A stretch of 64,000 bases of DNA from Clostridia bacterium (GTDB lineage Bacteria; Bacillota; Clostridia; Oscillospirales; Acutalibacteraceae). The position numbers and the translations under genes are program-made. How positions within the stretch are numbered: the first letter of the stretch is position 1; every line of letters starts with the position of its first letter. The notes under the pieces were generated by a model. The model did no database searches and had not been told where the DNA came from. It worked only from the letters and a program-made list of their open reading frames with translations. The stretch is from positions 186,001-250,000 of the forward strand of contig JAFRMR010000003.1 of the NCBI GenBank assembly GCA_017430535.1. The letters run 5' to 3'. This document shows, piece by piece, positions 28,051 through 36,545 of this stretch.

Positions 28051-28102
28051 CTTGTTCCTTTACGGAACAGTGGGGCTCTGCAACTTATTATATTGCAGAT
28101 GC

Positions 28103-28285
28103 TTAAGCTTCCTTAACCACTACCTGCTTGCCGTTATAATAACCGCATTCAGGGCAGAGTCTGTGAGCTCTCTTGTACTGGCCGCAGTTTGAGCATTTCT
28201 CAAGCTGAGGGGCATTCATTTTCCATACATTGGAGCGTCTCTTATCTCTTCTTGCCTTGGAAACTCTTCTCTTAGGTACTGCCAT
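28103..28285 (-). CDS. rpmF: 50S ribosomal protein L32
   Basis: A 60-residue protein with the L32 N-terminus MAVPKRRVSKARRDKRR and a zinc ribbon with CSNCG and CPECG. It directly follows the YceD-like gene, the conserved bacterial arrangement. All four zinc Cys are kept, so this is the zinc-binding form. Confidence 0.98.
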   Translation of the reverse strand: MAVPKRRVSKARRDKRRSNVWKMNAPQLEKCSNCGQYKRAHRLCPECGYYNGKQVVVKEA

Positions 28286-28322
28286 ATAAAAGCACCTCCT
28301 TAAACTGTGCTGAATTTATAAG

Positions 28323-28817
28323 TCAATTATCAAGAAGCTGCTGTAAAACAGCCAATCTCGGGTCAACTTCTTTTTTGCAGCGGCATTCTTCTCTGTTGAG
28401 GTCTGCTCCGCAGCCGGCGCAGACTCCTTTGCAGTCATCTTTGCACAAAAACTTTGAGGGCAGGCTGAGAAAAATATCGTCTGTTATAAGCTCATCAAGG
28501 TTAAAGTTTTTAACATCAATGCAAATGATATCATCGCTGTCTTCATTTTCAAGCGAAGGGGCAAGAATGTGCCGGAACTCAAAATCAAATTGCCTGCTTA
28601 CGGAAGAAGCGCATCTGTCACAGGCCGCAACAAAGGGAAATACTACCCCGGCGCAGAGCTCAACAACACTGCATTCATTCTGTATGCGCCCTTTGACTTT
28701 TACGGGCTCGGCAAATGGAAATGCTCCGCCGTACTCCTCCGATGTTAAATCGATTGTGTAATCAATATCAACATATTTACCCGGACAATTAAAGACAGGT
28801 TCTAAATCAATAACCAT
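28323..28817 (-). CDS. YceD/DUF177 family protein
   Basis: A 164-residue protein of the family encoded beside rpmF in most bacteria and implicated in 23S rRNA/large-subunit accumulation. Visible features are a CDRCASSV pair, a central acidic stretch, and a C-terminal zinc-finger-like CKDDCKGVCAGCGADLNREECRC. The linkage to rpmF is the strongest support. The gene has a very good promoter but a weak ribosome-binding site (TTGGT). Confidence 0.9.
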   Translation of the reverse strand: MVIDLEPVFNCPGKYVDIDYTIDLTSEEYGGAFPFAEPVKVKGRIQNECSVVELCAGVVFPFVAACDRCASSVSRQFDFEFRHILAPSLENEDSDDIICIDVKNFNLDELITDDIFLSLPSKFLCKDDCKGVCAGCGADLNREECRCKKEVDPRLAVLQQLLDN

Positions 28818-28842
28818 AACTTATACCAAAGTGACAGAGTGT

Positions 28843-28871
28843 ATTATATTATTATAATACAGATTTGTCAA
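28843..28871 (-). promoter_or_regulatory. Promoter of yceD-rpmF
   Basis: On the minus strand a consensus TTGACA (28871-28866), a 17-bp spacer and a consensus TATAAT (28848-28843). Confidence 0.9.
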
Positions 28872-28879
28872 TATTTTTT

Positions 28880-29296
28880 TTATATTTTTTCACAATAGTC
28901 AAAAATTTCTAAAGGAAGCTCAGACTCATCTGCAGAAACAGTGAATGTGAAATCCTGATCGGAAACCTTGCTTAAATCGGAAATCTTTTTGAGAAATGCG
29001 GCAAGCTCGCCGTAATCCCTGCCGCCGATTTTAAGAGTGGCATCAATAAGAATATCTGTTATATCATGATCCCCTGCAACAATACCGCTGAGGAAGCCGT
29101 AAAACATATCATAACCGGAAACATTGAAATGATCGGTTTCTACAAGCCTTGCTCTGTAGTTAACCGCATAGGTAAGCAGCCTTTCTTTTTCAACGCATAC
29201 AACATTGCCGTTGGACTTTTCAACCGCTTCATTTACGCGGTCAATAAGCTTCTTTGTTTTTCCGGAACCTTTGTTTCCGATAATAAGATAGACCAT
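28880..29296 (-). CDS. Small P-loop ATP-binding protein
   Basis: A 138-residue protein with an N-terminal Walker A, GNKGSGKTKKL, right after a hydrophobic beta strand (MVYLII) and a possible Walker B-like ILIDATLKIGG near residue 85. It is much shorter than RecA- or PilT-type ATPases and lacks their other motifs. I do not know the function. It sits 25 bp after pgi with a GGAGGTAA ribosome-binding site. Confidence 0.75.
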   Translation of the reverse strand: MVYLIIGNKGSGKTKKLIDRVNEAVEKSNGNVVCVEKERLLTYAVNYRARLVETDHFNVSGYDMFYGFLSGIVAGDHDITDILIDATLKIGGRDYGELAAFLKKISDLSKVSDQDFTFTVSADESELPLEIFDYCEKI

Positions 29297-29321
29297 ATTT
29301 ATTACCTCCGAATGATTTTTC

Positions 29322-30659
29322 TTATTTTAATCTTTCTGTAAGAATATTCTTCAGTTCTTCATAGCCGGGCTTTTCAAGCAGCGCAAACATATTCTTTTTG
29401 TAGCTCTCAACGCCGGGCTGATCAAAAGGATTGATTCCAAGCACATAACCGCTTATACCGCAGGCAAGCTCAAAGAAATAGATAAGCTCGCCGAGATTAT
29501 ATTCATCCTGCCTGTCAATCTCAATAACAATATTGGGAACAGAGCCGTCTGTATGGGCAAGCAAAGTGCCCCTGAAAGCCCTTTCATTTACATAGTGCAT
29601 TGTTTTGCCTGCAAGAAAATTAAGACCGTCGCCGTTGATTTCATCAAAGGGTACTTCTATATCGGCAATGGGATTTTTAACCCAGGTAACAGTTTCAAAC
29701 ATAAGCCTTTCGCCCTGCTGAATATACTGACCAAGAGAGTGAAGATCGGTTGAAAAGACAACAGATGCGGGATAAAGACCTTTTCCCTCTTTGCCTTCGC
29801 TTTCGCCGAAAAGCTGTTTGAGCCATTCGTTCCACATAGTCATTGAAGGCTCGTAGGAAACCATAAGCTCCATTTTCTTGCCGGACCTGTAAAGCAGATT
29901 TCTTACCGCTGCATACTTATAGCATTCATTTGCGGTAATATCCGGGTTCATGTATTTTATGCGGGCATCGGCAGCGCCTTTCATAAGCGCATCAATATCA
30001 ATACCGGCAACGGCAATGGGAAGAAGGCCTACTGCAGTAAGCACGGAATATCTGCCGCCGACATCATCAGGAACAACAAAGGTTTCGTATCCTTCGCTGT
30101 CGGCAAGGGCTTTAAGTGCGCCTTTCTTTCTGTCGGTAGTAACATATATTCTTTCGGCAGCGCCCTGCTTACCGTATTTTTCCTCTGCAATCTGCTTTAA
30201 AAACCTGAAAGCAACTGCGGTTTCGGTGGTAGTGCCGGACTTTGAAATAACATTAACGGAAAAATCCTTGCCGTCAATAAGCTTTTTCAGCTCAACAACC
30301 GCAGAAGAACTCAGGGTGTTTCCGCCGAAATAAATCTGAGGAGTGTCACCGACAACAAGATTGTAGTTATTTGATTTGATAAACTCAATTACGGCTCTTG
30401 CGCCGAGATATGAGCCGCCTATACCGAGAACAACAAGAACATCGGAATCTTTTTTGATTTTTTCGGCGCATTCTTTTATGCGGGCAAACTCCTCTTTATC
30501 ATAATTCACCGGCAGATCAATCCAGCCGAGATAATCATTACCGAGGCCGGTTCCGCCGCGCAATGCGGAATCAGCATTTGTTATCTCGCCCTGAATAGCT
30601 GTAAGCTCATTTTCTTTGATGCAGTTTTCTGCGTAACCGAAATTAACTTTAATAGACAT
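29322..30659 (-). CDS. pgi: Glucose-6-phosphate isomerase
   Basis: Interconverts glucose-6-P and fructose-6-P. SIS-domain features: [17 protein letters not shown], the [15 protein letters not shown] sugar-phosphate loop, [17 protein letters not shown], and a C-terminal [14 protein letters not shown] holding the catalytic Lys region. The length of 445 matches the shorter Firmicutes PGI. It has its own promoter. Confidence 0.98.
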   Translation of the reverse strand: MSIKVNFGYAENCIKENELTAIQGEITNADSALRGGTGLGNDYLGWIDLPVNYDKEEFARIKECAEKIKKDSDVLVVLGIGGSYLGARAVIEFIKSNNYNLVVGDTPQIYFGGNTLSSSAVVELKKLIDGKDFSVNVISKSGTTTETAVAFRFLKQIAEEKYGKQGAAERIYVTTDRKKGALKALADSEGYETFVVPDDVGGRYSVLTAVGLLPIAVAGIDIDALMKGAADARIKYMNPDITANECYKYAAVRNLLYRSGKKMELMVSYEPSMTMWNEWLKQLFGESEGKEGKGLYPASVVFSTDLHSLGQYIQQGERLMFETVTWVKNPIADIEVPFDEINGDGLNFLAGKTMHYVNERAFRGTLLAHTDGSVPNIVIEIDRQDEYNLGELIYFFELACGISGYVLGINPFDQPGVESYKKNMFALLEKPGYEELKNILTERLK

Positions 30660-30692
30660 TTCTGAACCTCACGGGGTAAAATATTGGCTTAT

Positions 30693-30721
30693 ATTTTACA
30701 GTATAAAAGCATTTTTTGCAA
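30693..30721 (-). promoter_or_regulatory. Promoter of pgi
   Basis: On the minus strand TTGCAA (30721-30716) and TAAAAT (30698-30693) with a 17-bp spacer. Confidence 0.7.
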
Positions 30722-30738
30722 GTAATTTTAAGTAATTT

Positions 30739-31947
30739 TTACACTTTAAAAGAATTACTTTTTGCAGGAATCTCTGATTTCGTTTTCCAGAATGAACCGG
30801 CATAGATTTCAACATTATATTCTCCGGGTTCAATATCATCAAAACTAACTGTCAGATACTCGGGCATATCATAAAAATAGTATTCGCTCCAGATATTTTT
30901 TTCTGCGGCAACAGTACCGTCGGAGCGTAAAAGATAGATATTATAGTCGTTTACATAGTCGGTTTTGACATGTGCCTGCCTGAAGCGAACGCTGATTTCA
31001 CCTAAACCCGTAACCCGGACCTCGGGTACATTATCGGCATCAAACCATGGGGCTTCGGCGGTTTTGTACCGTTTGTCGGTATAAATAAAACTGCGGGGAT
31101 CCCAGGGAGTATCAATCTTCCACACATAGGGGAAGAAATTGCCGGTAATAAGGTCATAGGGGTAAACCCTTACCCTGCCTTCATTATCAGCCTCCACAAG
31201 GAGCATCTGAGCTGCTTTCTCTTTACCGGGGAAGCAGGTGCCGTAATACTTATCAAACTCATCGTTTTCAAAATAGCTGAGCGTACCGGTTCCAAGGCTC
31301 GTAAAGTGCATCTGATGAACAGAACGGGGGTCATTTACGGGCGCATGAGAATGGCCCGAAAAATCAATAACCTGCGGGTAATTGCAAAGAATATCATAGA
31401 GTTCGTCCTCGCCCCAGGCAATGCTGCCGTAAACCGTATCCTGAATATGAGGATGCTGAAAGAAGAAAATGGGCTTTTTCCGGTTATCCCGGGCAGCTTC
31501 TTTCAACGCTTTACGGGCAAACTCTCTCTGAGGTTCATCAAAGTGACAGCCTCTTGTGCAGCCCACTGAAATAAAGTGAAAACCGTTGATAATTCTGTGT
31601 GTATCCGGCTCCAGGCCGAAGATATCTTTTAACCTCCGAAGCGCACCTTCTTCGCCGTCATAGCCGAATTCATGCGAGGCAAGGGACACATTCCAGACGG
31701 TACCCGGTTTAATATGCTCATCCAGTGTTTTTCTGAATGCAGCCATCTGAGCCGGACTTCCGCTGTTTGCAAAATCCCCGACTACATAAACGGCGTCAAG
31801 GGCAGAGTAAGCCTGAGACTCGCTGAGATCATAAGCTCTGTCAATGGCAAGTGCCATTCTGTCCCTTTCAACAGTGTGCTCATCTTTATAATGAACATCA
31901 CTGCACACCATAAACCTTAAAACCGGGTTAAAATCAGTATCAAACAT
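30739..31947 (-). CDS. Calcineurin-like metallophosphoesterase with C-terminal beta domain
   Basis: A 402-residue protein with no signal peptide. Metal-binding motifs are SDVHY (about 17), VVGDFANSG (about 62), FFQHPH (about 172) and SGHSHAP (about 205). The usual GNHE motif is replaced by ASHE near residue 90, losing the Asn that ligates the second metal in typical members. The last ~130 residues look like a fibronectin-type beta domain (YNIYLLRSDGTV, GEYNVEIYAG). It is the last gene of an operon with GH130 and a Tim44-like protein. The substrate is unknown; activity may be altered. Confidence 0.85.
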   Translation of the reverse strand: MFDTDFNPVLRFMVCSDVHYKDEHTVERDRMALAIDRAYDLSESQAYSALDAVYVVGDFANSGSPAQMAAFRKTLDEHIKPGTVWNVSLASHEFGYDGEEGALRRLKDIFGLEPDTHRIINGFHFISVGCTRGCHFDEPQREFARKALKEAARDNRKKPIFFFQHPHIQDTVYGSIAWGEDELYDILCNYPQVIDFSGHSHAPVNDPRSVHQMHFTSLGTGTLSYFENDEFDKYYGTCFPGKEKAAQMLLVEADNEGRVRVYPYDLITGNFFPYVWKIDTPWDPRSFIYTDKRYKTAEAPWFDADNVPEVRVTGLGEISVRFRQAHVKTDYVNDYNIYLLRSDGTVAAEKNIWSEYYFYDMPEYLTVSFDDIEPGEYNVEIYAGSFWKTKSEIPAKSNSFKV

Positions 31948-31969
31948 TCTGTAATTACCTTTTGTAATG

Positions 31970-32509
31970 CTATTTTTTTATCAGGCTGAAAACCTTCCAG
32001 TTGAAATTATCCGTATCAAGTATTGAATCGCAGTATTCACAGCGGGCTGTTCTGTTGATATTTACAGGTGCTCCGCAGTGCGGACAGTTCTGGGCATTGA
32101 ATTTTGACTGAGGTATTGTTTTAAGCCCCACAAGGCGGCAAAAATCAAACTCCAGATCATCAAAGCTGTCCCCTGCTCTGATTTTCAAATCGATAATTAT
32201 GTGATCATAATCATCTTTTTCATATCTGCCTTTTATATTGGCATCAAGAACAGCAACCCTTTCGTTGCTTTCTTTTCGGTGAAAAAAGGAGCTGTATTTA
32301 TCAAAGAAATCCAGGTCAATATACGGGCTGACGCCCTCAATATCTTTCTTTGATTCACAATTATACAGGCGGATAAACAAATTCACGGCCTTTTCCCTGA
32401 ACATTGATTCGGAAAAATCCGGGTCTTTGTCCTTAATGGTATTTACTTCAAAAAATCCCGGACCGTCCGTTATACTCTGCTCTTTATCCGATTTGAAAAA
32501 TCCGAACAT
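31970..32509 (-). CDS. Tim44-like domain protein with C-terminal zinc ribbon
   Basis: A 179-residue soluble protein. A Tim44-like domain (FSESMFREKAVNLFIRLYNC at about 33-52, then a cystatin-like alpha/beta fold) is followed by a zinc ribbon, CPHCGAPVNINRTARCEYCD. Both modules match the C-terminus of the membrane protein at 11135-13069, including a NINxxAxCEYCDS core. It has no membrane anchor. It sits between GH130 (15 bp) and the metallophosphoesterase (22 bp). Function unknown. Confidence 0.78.
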   Translation of the reverse strand: MFGFFKSDKEQSITDGPGFFEVNTIKDKDPDFSESMFREKAVNLFIRLYNCESKKDIEGVSPYIDLDFFDKYSSFFHRKESNERVAVLDANIKGRYEKDDYDHIIIDLKIRAGDSFDDLEFDFCRLVGLKTIPQSKFNAQNCPHCGAPVNINRTARCEYCDSILDTDNFNWKVFSLIKK

Positions 32510-32524
32510 ACAATGCCCTCCGGC

Positions 32525-33475
32525 TTAAGTCAGATTATGTTCTTTAATATACTTTACGGTTTCGTCAACTGTAGTAAAAGCAAGGCCGACGGAGGTATCT
32601 GCCGCACCGTAATAGATGGCGATTTTACCGCTCTCTTCTTCAAGCAGGGCAGCACAGGGGAAAACCACATTGGGCACATCGCCGCTGACCTCATAGGGCT
32701 CATGAGGGGCAAGCAGGTAACTGTCTGCCCTGTAAAGAACCTTCCAGGGTTCATCGCGGTCAAGGATTGCCGCACCCATACTGTAAGTAAAACCGTTACA
32801 GCTTGTGATAACGCCGTGATAGAAAAGCAACCAGCCTTCATCGGTTTCAATGGGGGTGGGTCCTGCGCCTATTTTAGTCATTTCCCAGTTTTTTACAGGG
32901 CTCATAACAAAGCGGTATTTGCCCCAGTACTCAAGATCTTTGCTTCTCTGAATAAAAATATCACCGTAAGGGGTGTGACCTCTGTCACAGGGCCTTAAAA
33001 GAAGCATATATTCATCGTTTATTTTCCTTGGGAAAAGTACACCGTTGCGGGCAACGGGATAACAGGCCTCTTCAAGCTCAGTCCAGGATTCAAAATCACG
33101 GGTATAAGCTATGCCGATAACCGTGCCCTTGGGGGTAAGTTTAACCCAGCTTAAATAATACTTGTCGTCTATTTTGCAGATACGGGGGTCATAGCCCTCA
33201 AATATCACTTTTTCATTTAATTTCCAGTTAATTCCGTCATCGCTGAAGCCGGTAACAATAACCTGATCTCTTGTGCGCAGGTCAACACGGAAAACGCCTG
33301 CAAACCCTTTGCCGAAAGCAACAACGGCAGAGTTGAAGATACTGTTTGCCATAAACAGGTTATCCCTTGTGATTATGGGGTTCCCGTCATATCTCCACAC
33401 AGGGTATTTATACCCTTCGGGCTTATCCTGCCAGGGTATGCTGTTATGAGAGCCGCCGGCGATTATTTTTGACAT
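32525..33475 (-). CDS. Glycoside hydrolase family 130 (mannoside phosphorylase/mannosidase type)
   Basis: GH130 enzymes phosphorolyse beta-mannosides (for example mannosyl-glucose or mannobiose), releasing mannose-1-phosphate; some are hydrolases. Five-bladed propeller features: RYDGNPIITRDNLF at the N-terminus, GYDPRICKIDDKYYL holding the likely catalytic Asp, and KIGAGPTPIETDEGWLLFYH. The length of 316 is typical. No signal peptide, so it is cytoplasmic, acting on imported oligosaccharides. The exact linkage cannot be read from sequence here. Confidence 0.92.
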   Translation of the reverse strand: MSKIIAGGSHNSIPWQDKPEGYKYPVWRYDGNPIITRDNLFMANSIFNSAVVAFGKGFAGVFRVDLRTRDQVIVTGFSDDGINWKLNEKVIFEGYDPRICKIDDKYYLSWVKLTPKGTVIGIAYTRDFESWTELEEACYPVARNGVLFPRKINDEYMLLLRPCDRGHTPYGDIFIQRSKDLEYWGKYRFVMSPVKNWEMTKIGAGPTPIETDEGWLLFYHGVITSCNGFTYSMGAAILDRDEPWKVLYRADSYLLAPHEPYEVSGDVPNVVFPCAALLEEESGKIAIYYGAADTSVGLAFTTVDETVKYIKEHNLT

Positions 33476-33602
33476 TTTTTATTCTCCCTTCGCTTGCAAA
33501 AATACTTGAAATCAGTATATCATACATTTATGATTAAGTCCACAGAAAACCAACGCAAAAAATAAACAAAGTGTAACTATTATGATAATTTTTATTTTAA
33601 GG

Positions 33603-33631
33603 TTGTATTTTTTTTATACCTATGTTAAAAT
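33603..33631 (+). promoter_or_regulatory. Promoter of the DivIVA-like/signal-peptidase-like pair
   Basis: TTGTAT at 33603-33608 and TAAAAT at 33626-33631 with a 17-bp, mostly T, spacer. Confidence 0.6.
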
Positions 33632-33664
33632 CAATTGAGAAAATAATTTGAAAGGATGACTATT

Positions 33665-33886
33665 ATGGATACCAAGCAGTTATTCCCTGTTGAAAACGAA
33701 GGCTACAACCGCGCAGCAGTTGAGAAATATATTGATGCTCTCAAAGCGGAATACAAAAAGGTTTACGATTACGCCAAAAGTGTTGAAGAGAGCAAAAAGA
33801 TTACAGACGCCAATAATGAGAAATTAAAAAAGATTTGCCGCGTACTCAAGAAAGAAAACGACGGCTTCAAGGCTAACCAGGGTTAA
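33665..33886 (+). CDS. Small DivIVA-like coiled-coil protein
   Basis: A 73-residue protein. The N-terminus (LFPVENEGYNRAAVEKYID) resembles the membrane-targeting start of DivIVA/GpsB-type proteins, where a hydrophobic/aromatic turn precedes V-x-x-Y-I, and the rest is a charged coiled coil. It is far shorter than DivIVA or GpsB. The ATG at 33665 is preferred since AAAGG lies 9 bp upstream; the ATG at 33656 directly adjoins that AAAGG. It lies 39 bp before a membrane protein. Localisation to septum or pole is inferred. Confidence 0.65.
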   Translation: MDTKQLFPVENEGYNRAAVEKYIDALKAEYKKVYDYAKSVEESKKITDANNEKLKKICRVLKKENDGFKANQG

Positions 33887-33925
33887 TCTAAAGTAAACCA
33901 GATTACAGAAAGGCAAATCACAGTT

Positions 33926-34780
33926 ATGGACGGATTCAGACTTAAAACCATAGATGAATTTGACGAGGAATTTGTCGCATCGTTAAACAGTGAAATAAAC
34001 GATATGATTTCCTCGGCAAAAAGTTCGCTTATACCCGAAATGTCCAATACACCGGGCCAGGCGGATAATATAATGCCCCCTTCGCTGAGCGAGAATACTC
34101 TTTATGCTAGCGAGCGGATGAGCGAAACCGAGTTTGTTCCCCCTTCGGGAGCTGCTGCAAAAGAAAAGGTTAAGAGCTCCAAGGGCGCGCTTGCAGGAAA
34201 GATTATTTCAATAATCCTGCTTGTGGCAACAATCGTAATATTCCTTTCCGGTTGTTTCGTATCCATATTCCTCGATAACAAGGGCCAGACAATCGGCGGA
34301 TACACTCTAAACAATCTGTCGGCAGATATTGAAAAAATATCCGTTAAGAAGGGTGATATGATAATCGCCAAGAAGCTCAAAGCTTCCGATTACAAACCCG
34401 GTGACCTGATTGCTGTACCTGCATCCAATGAGAGCGGATGCCTTATAGTTTCCGTTGCTTCATCGGCTGTAACCGAGGAAACCTCGGTTATCACAGTCAA
34501 CGACCTTATGGGCACCTCCGGATCGCCCATCAGCTTCAATGCAGATGATGTTCTGGGGCAGATTCAGAGTTATATTCCCCACCTCGGCGGTTTGATTTCC
34601 TTTGCAATGGATAACGCTGTTATAGTATGTGTGGTATTTGTGCTGCTTGCAGTGCTCTGGTGCCTGATTCTGGTGCTTATTGAAATATCCGAATCAAAGA
34701 AAGCCAGAAAACAGCTTGAAGCGGAAAACGATGAGCCGAAAGAATTTGTGCTCAATATCGAAGACGATTATAATTATTGA
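33926..34780 (+). CDS. Signal peptidase I-like (S26B/SipW-like) membrane protein lacking the catalytic motif
   Basis: A 284-residue protein: a ~90-residue acidic cytoplasmic N-terminus, a membrane segment (about 95-120), an external beta domain, and a second membrane segment (about 225-250). The external part, with ISVKKGDMIIAKKL, DYKPGDLIAVPA and SYIPHLGGLISF, follows the order seen in SipW/S26B peptidases. The SGSMEPT active-site box is replaced by a GGYTLNNLSADIEK-type stretch, so the nucleophilic Ser context is lost. It may be a pseudoenzyme. It is probably co-transcribed with the DivIVA-like gene. The homology call rests on pattern reading. Confidence 0.6.
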   Translation: MDGFRLKTIDEFDEEFVASLNSEINDMISSAKSSLIPEMSNTPGQADNIMPPSLSENTLYASERMSETEFVPPSGAAAKEKVKSSKGALAGKIISIILLVATIVIFLSGCFVSIFLDNKGQTIGGYTLNNLSADIEKISVKKGDMIIAKKLKASDYKPGDLIAVPASNESGCLIVSVASSAVTEETSVITVNDLMGTSGSPISFNADDVLGQIQSYIPHLGGLISFAMDNAVIVCVVFVLLAVLWCLILVLIEISESKKARKQLEAENDEPKEFVLNIEDDYNY

Positions 34781-34797
34781 TAATTAAACTTAAAACG

Positions 34798-34824
34798 GCA
34801 GCTGAAGTAAATTCTTCAGCTGCC
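34798..34824. terminator. Bidirectional terminator between convergent genes
   Basis: GGCAGCTGAAG and CTTCAGCTGCC form an 11-bp stem, with T-rich sequence after it on the plus strand and a TTTTAAG run on the minus strand. Confidence 0.9.
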
Positions 34825-34830
34825 TTATTT

Positions 34831-36468
34831 TTATGATTTAACCGGAGGCATAAGGAAGTTAATAATAAAGGTCAATGCCGTAAACAGGAACCTGAAACCG
34901 GGCTTAATCTTTTTAAAAAATGAACTTCCTGCGCCGCTGTAATAATTATCCAGCCGCGTTTTGTGGACCTCGGGATTGAAAGGCACAAGGCCATCGGCTT
35001 CCTCATCATAAAACATATACTGGGGATATCCGGGGTTTGTGTTTATATCCATCCCATCGGTATTGACTATTTCGAAAATAATATCATTTGCGCTCTCCGG
35101 AAAGCTTTTATGAGCAAGATTTTTAACAAACCAGGTTGTATCCTTAAGCCAGGTTGTTGAGGCGTCTATACATAAATCCGGTGAAATATATTTATCTGTT
35201 CCCTTTGATTTTGCTTTGTCGGTATAAGACTTATCAAAGGTTTTGCCTAAATCTACGGAATTCACGCCCCAACCGGCATTTTTAACGCTGCAGATCTTAT
35301 CGGACTGAACATCGCAGTTTTCAATTACAGGATGAATTGCAAAACCGTATTTGACTATATTCGAAACCTCAATGCCGTGGCTCTGAGCTTCTTTGATTAT
35401 CTGCTCGGATTTATTCATTATATCGTAATGATATCTGTCCAGCTTTTCTATCATTACGGAATACTCATCCTCTTTGCCGCCGAAAACGGTTTTCTTTGCT
35501 TCATCATAATACTCATCGGCAACCATGGTCCAGTAACCGGGAAATGTTGCGTAACTGTTTCTGAGAGTTTCGGGAACTATATTTACATAAATCTGGGCAT
35601 AAACATTATTTACAGCCCAGCAGGCTAAGTCAAGACCGTAAGTATCGCTGATTACGGTAACAATCTTTCTTAAAGCTTCATCAGTTATTGCAAAACTGCC
35701 GACTATAGGTTTGTTTATGCCGAAATCATTATCGTAAATATATCTTTCAACAGCATCGGAATTAACATACAGTTTGCCGGCAAAGGCTTCACCTATGGGG
35801 GAAGCGCCAAGAGCCGCCGATGAATACATTACTATATCGGTTATCCTGTTATCGTATTCACCGCCGTGGGTATCTTTATAATACTCAAGGTACTGAAGTA
35901 TCATACAGGCGCCTTCGCATCTTCCGCAAATGGCGTACTTTTCGCTGCCGGTGACTTTGAGAACCATATCAATATAGTTTTCAAGCTCATCCATATTCTC
36001 AAGAGGATCAAGCCGCCAGTCATAATCAAAACGGAATGTATCAAGGCCCAGATTCTTTTTGAGCCAGTTGTTTCTGATACTTGCCTCTGTAGGCCTCCAT
36101 GCAACGGTAGAGTTATCATACGGCTCTCCGTTTTTATCAAGAGCAAATTCACTGAAGGCATCGGTCATGGTATCAACTATAAGGTCGCAGAAATCGGTCC
36201 AGTCCTGAGTGAAAAACGCTTTAAAGAAAACATTTTTATTCTCAAGCGCTGCTTCTACAAGCTTATTCTTATCAATCTTATAGGTAATCTCCGTAAACGA
36301 GCCGTCTTCATTGGGGATGCCGAGAGGCGCGCCCTGGCCGTGAATAAAAATTATGGGCACTTTACCTTTGTATTCGGCAAAGGAACTTACCGAAAAGGCA
36401 AAGAAAGCGGAAGCGGTAATTACCGCTGCCATAAATACAGAAAGTATCTTTTTAAAGGAAGCTTTCAT
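34831..36468 (-). CDS. Secreted alpha/beta hydrolase (lipase-like) with Cys at the nucleophile elbow
   Basis: A 545-residue exported protein with a signal peptide ending near SVSSFAEYKG. An oxyanion strand, VPIIFIHGQG, begins the hydrolase fold. The nucleophile elbow is GRCEG with C184 where lipases have Ser (GxSxG). The spacing and the following helix ACMILQYLEYY are normal. A late Asp/His region (EEADGLVPFNPEVHK, about 490) could complete a triad. The C-terminus ends in a hydrophobic stretch that may reattach it to the membrane. Cys nucleophiles occur in dienelactone hydrolases, so it may be active. It lies 77 bp after a GH3-type gene. Confidence 0.8.
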   Translation of the reverse strand: MKASFKKILSVFMAAVITASAFFAFSVSSFAEYKGKVPIIFIHGQGAPLGIPNEDGSFTEITYKIDKNKLVEAALENKNVFFKAFFTQDWTDFCDLIVDTMTDAFSEFALDKNGEPYDNSTVAWRPTEASIRNNWLKKNLGLDTFRFDYDWRLDPLENMDELENYIDMVLKVTGSEKYAICGRCEGACMILQYLEYYKDTHGGEYDNRITDIVMYSSAALGASPIGEAFAGKLYVNSDAVERYIYDNDFGINKPIVGSFAITDEALRKIVTVISDTYGLDLACWAVNNVYAQIYVNIVPETLRNSYATFPGYWTMVADEYYDEAKKTVFGGKEDEYSVMIEKLDRYHYDIMNKSEQIIKEAQSHGIEVSNIVKYGFAIHPVIENCDVQSDKICSVKNAGWGVNSVDLGKTFDKSYTDKAKSKGTDKYISPDLCIDASTTWLKDTTWFVKNLAHKSFPESANDIIFEIVNTDGMDINTNPGYPQYMFYDEEADGLVPFNPEVHKTRLDNYYSGAGSSFFKKIKPGFRFLFTALTFIINFLMPPVKS

Positions 36469-36545
36469 AATAATTCCTCAATACTCTTATACTCGGCTAC
36501 CCTTCATCCGGAGCAAATCGCAAATGAAGGGCAGCTGATTAAAAG

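Noticed and set aside
36489-36535. Rho-independent terminator between the GH3-type gene and the Cys hydrolase
   Set aside because: CCCTTCAT/ATGAAGGG can pair, but the loop is large and no T-run follows in either direction. In any case it lies downstream of GH3 and upstream of the hydrolase, so it does not clearly separate them.
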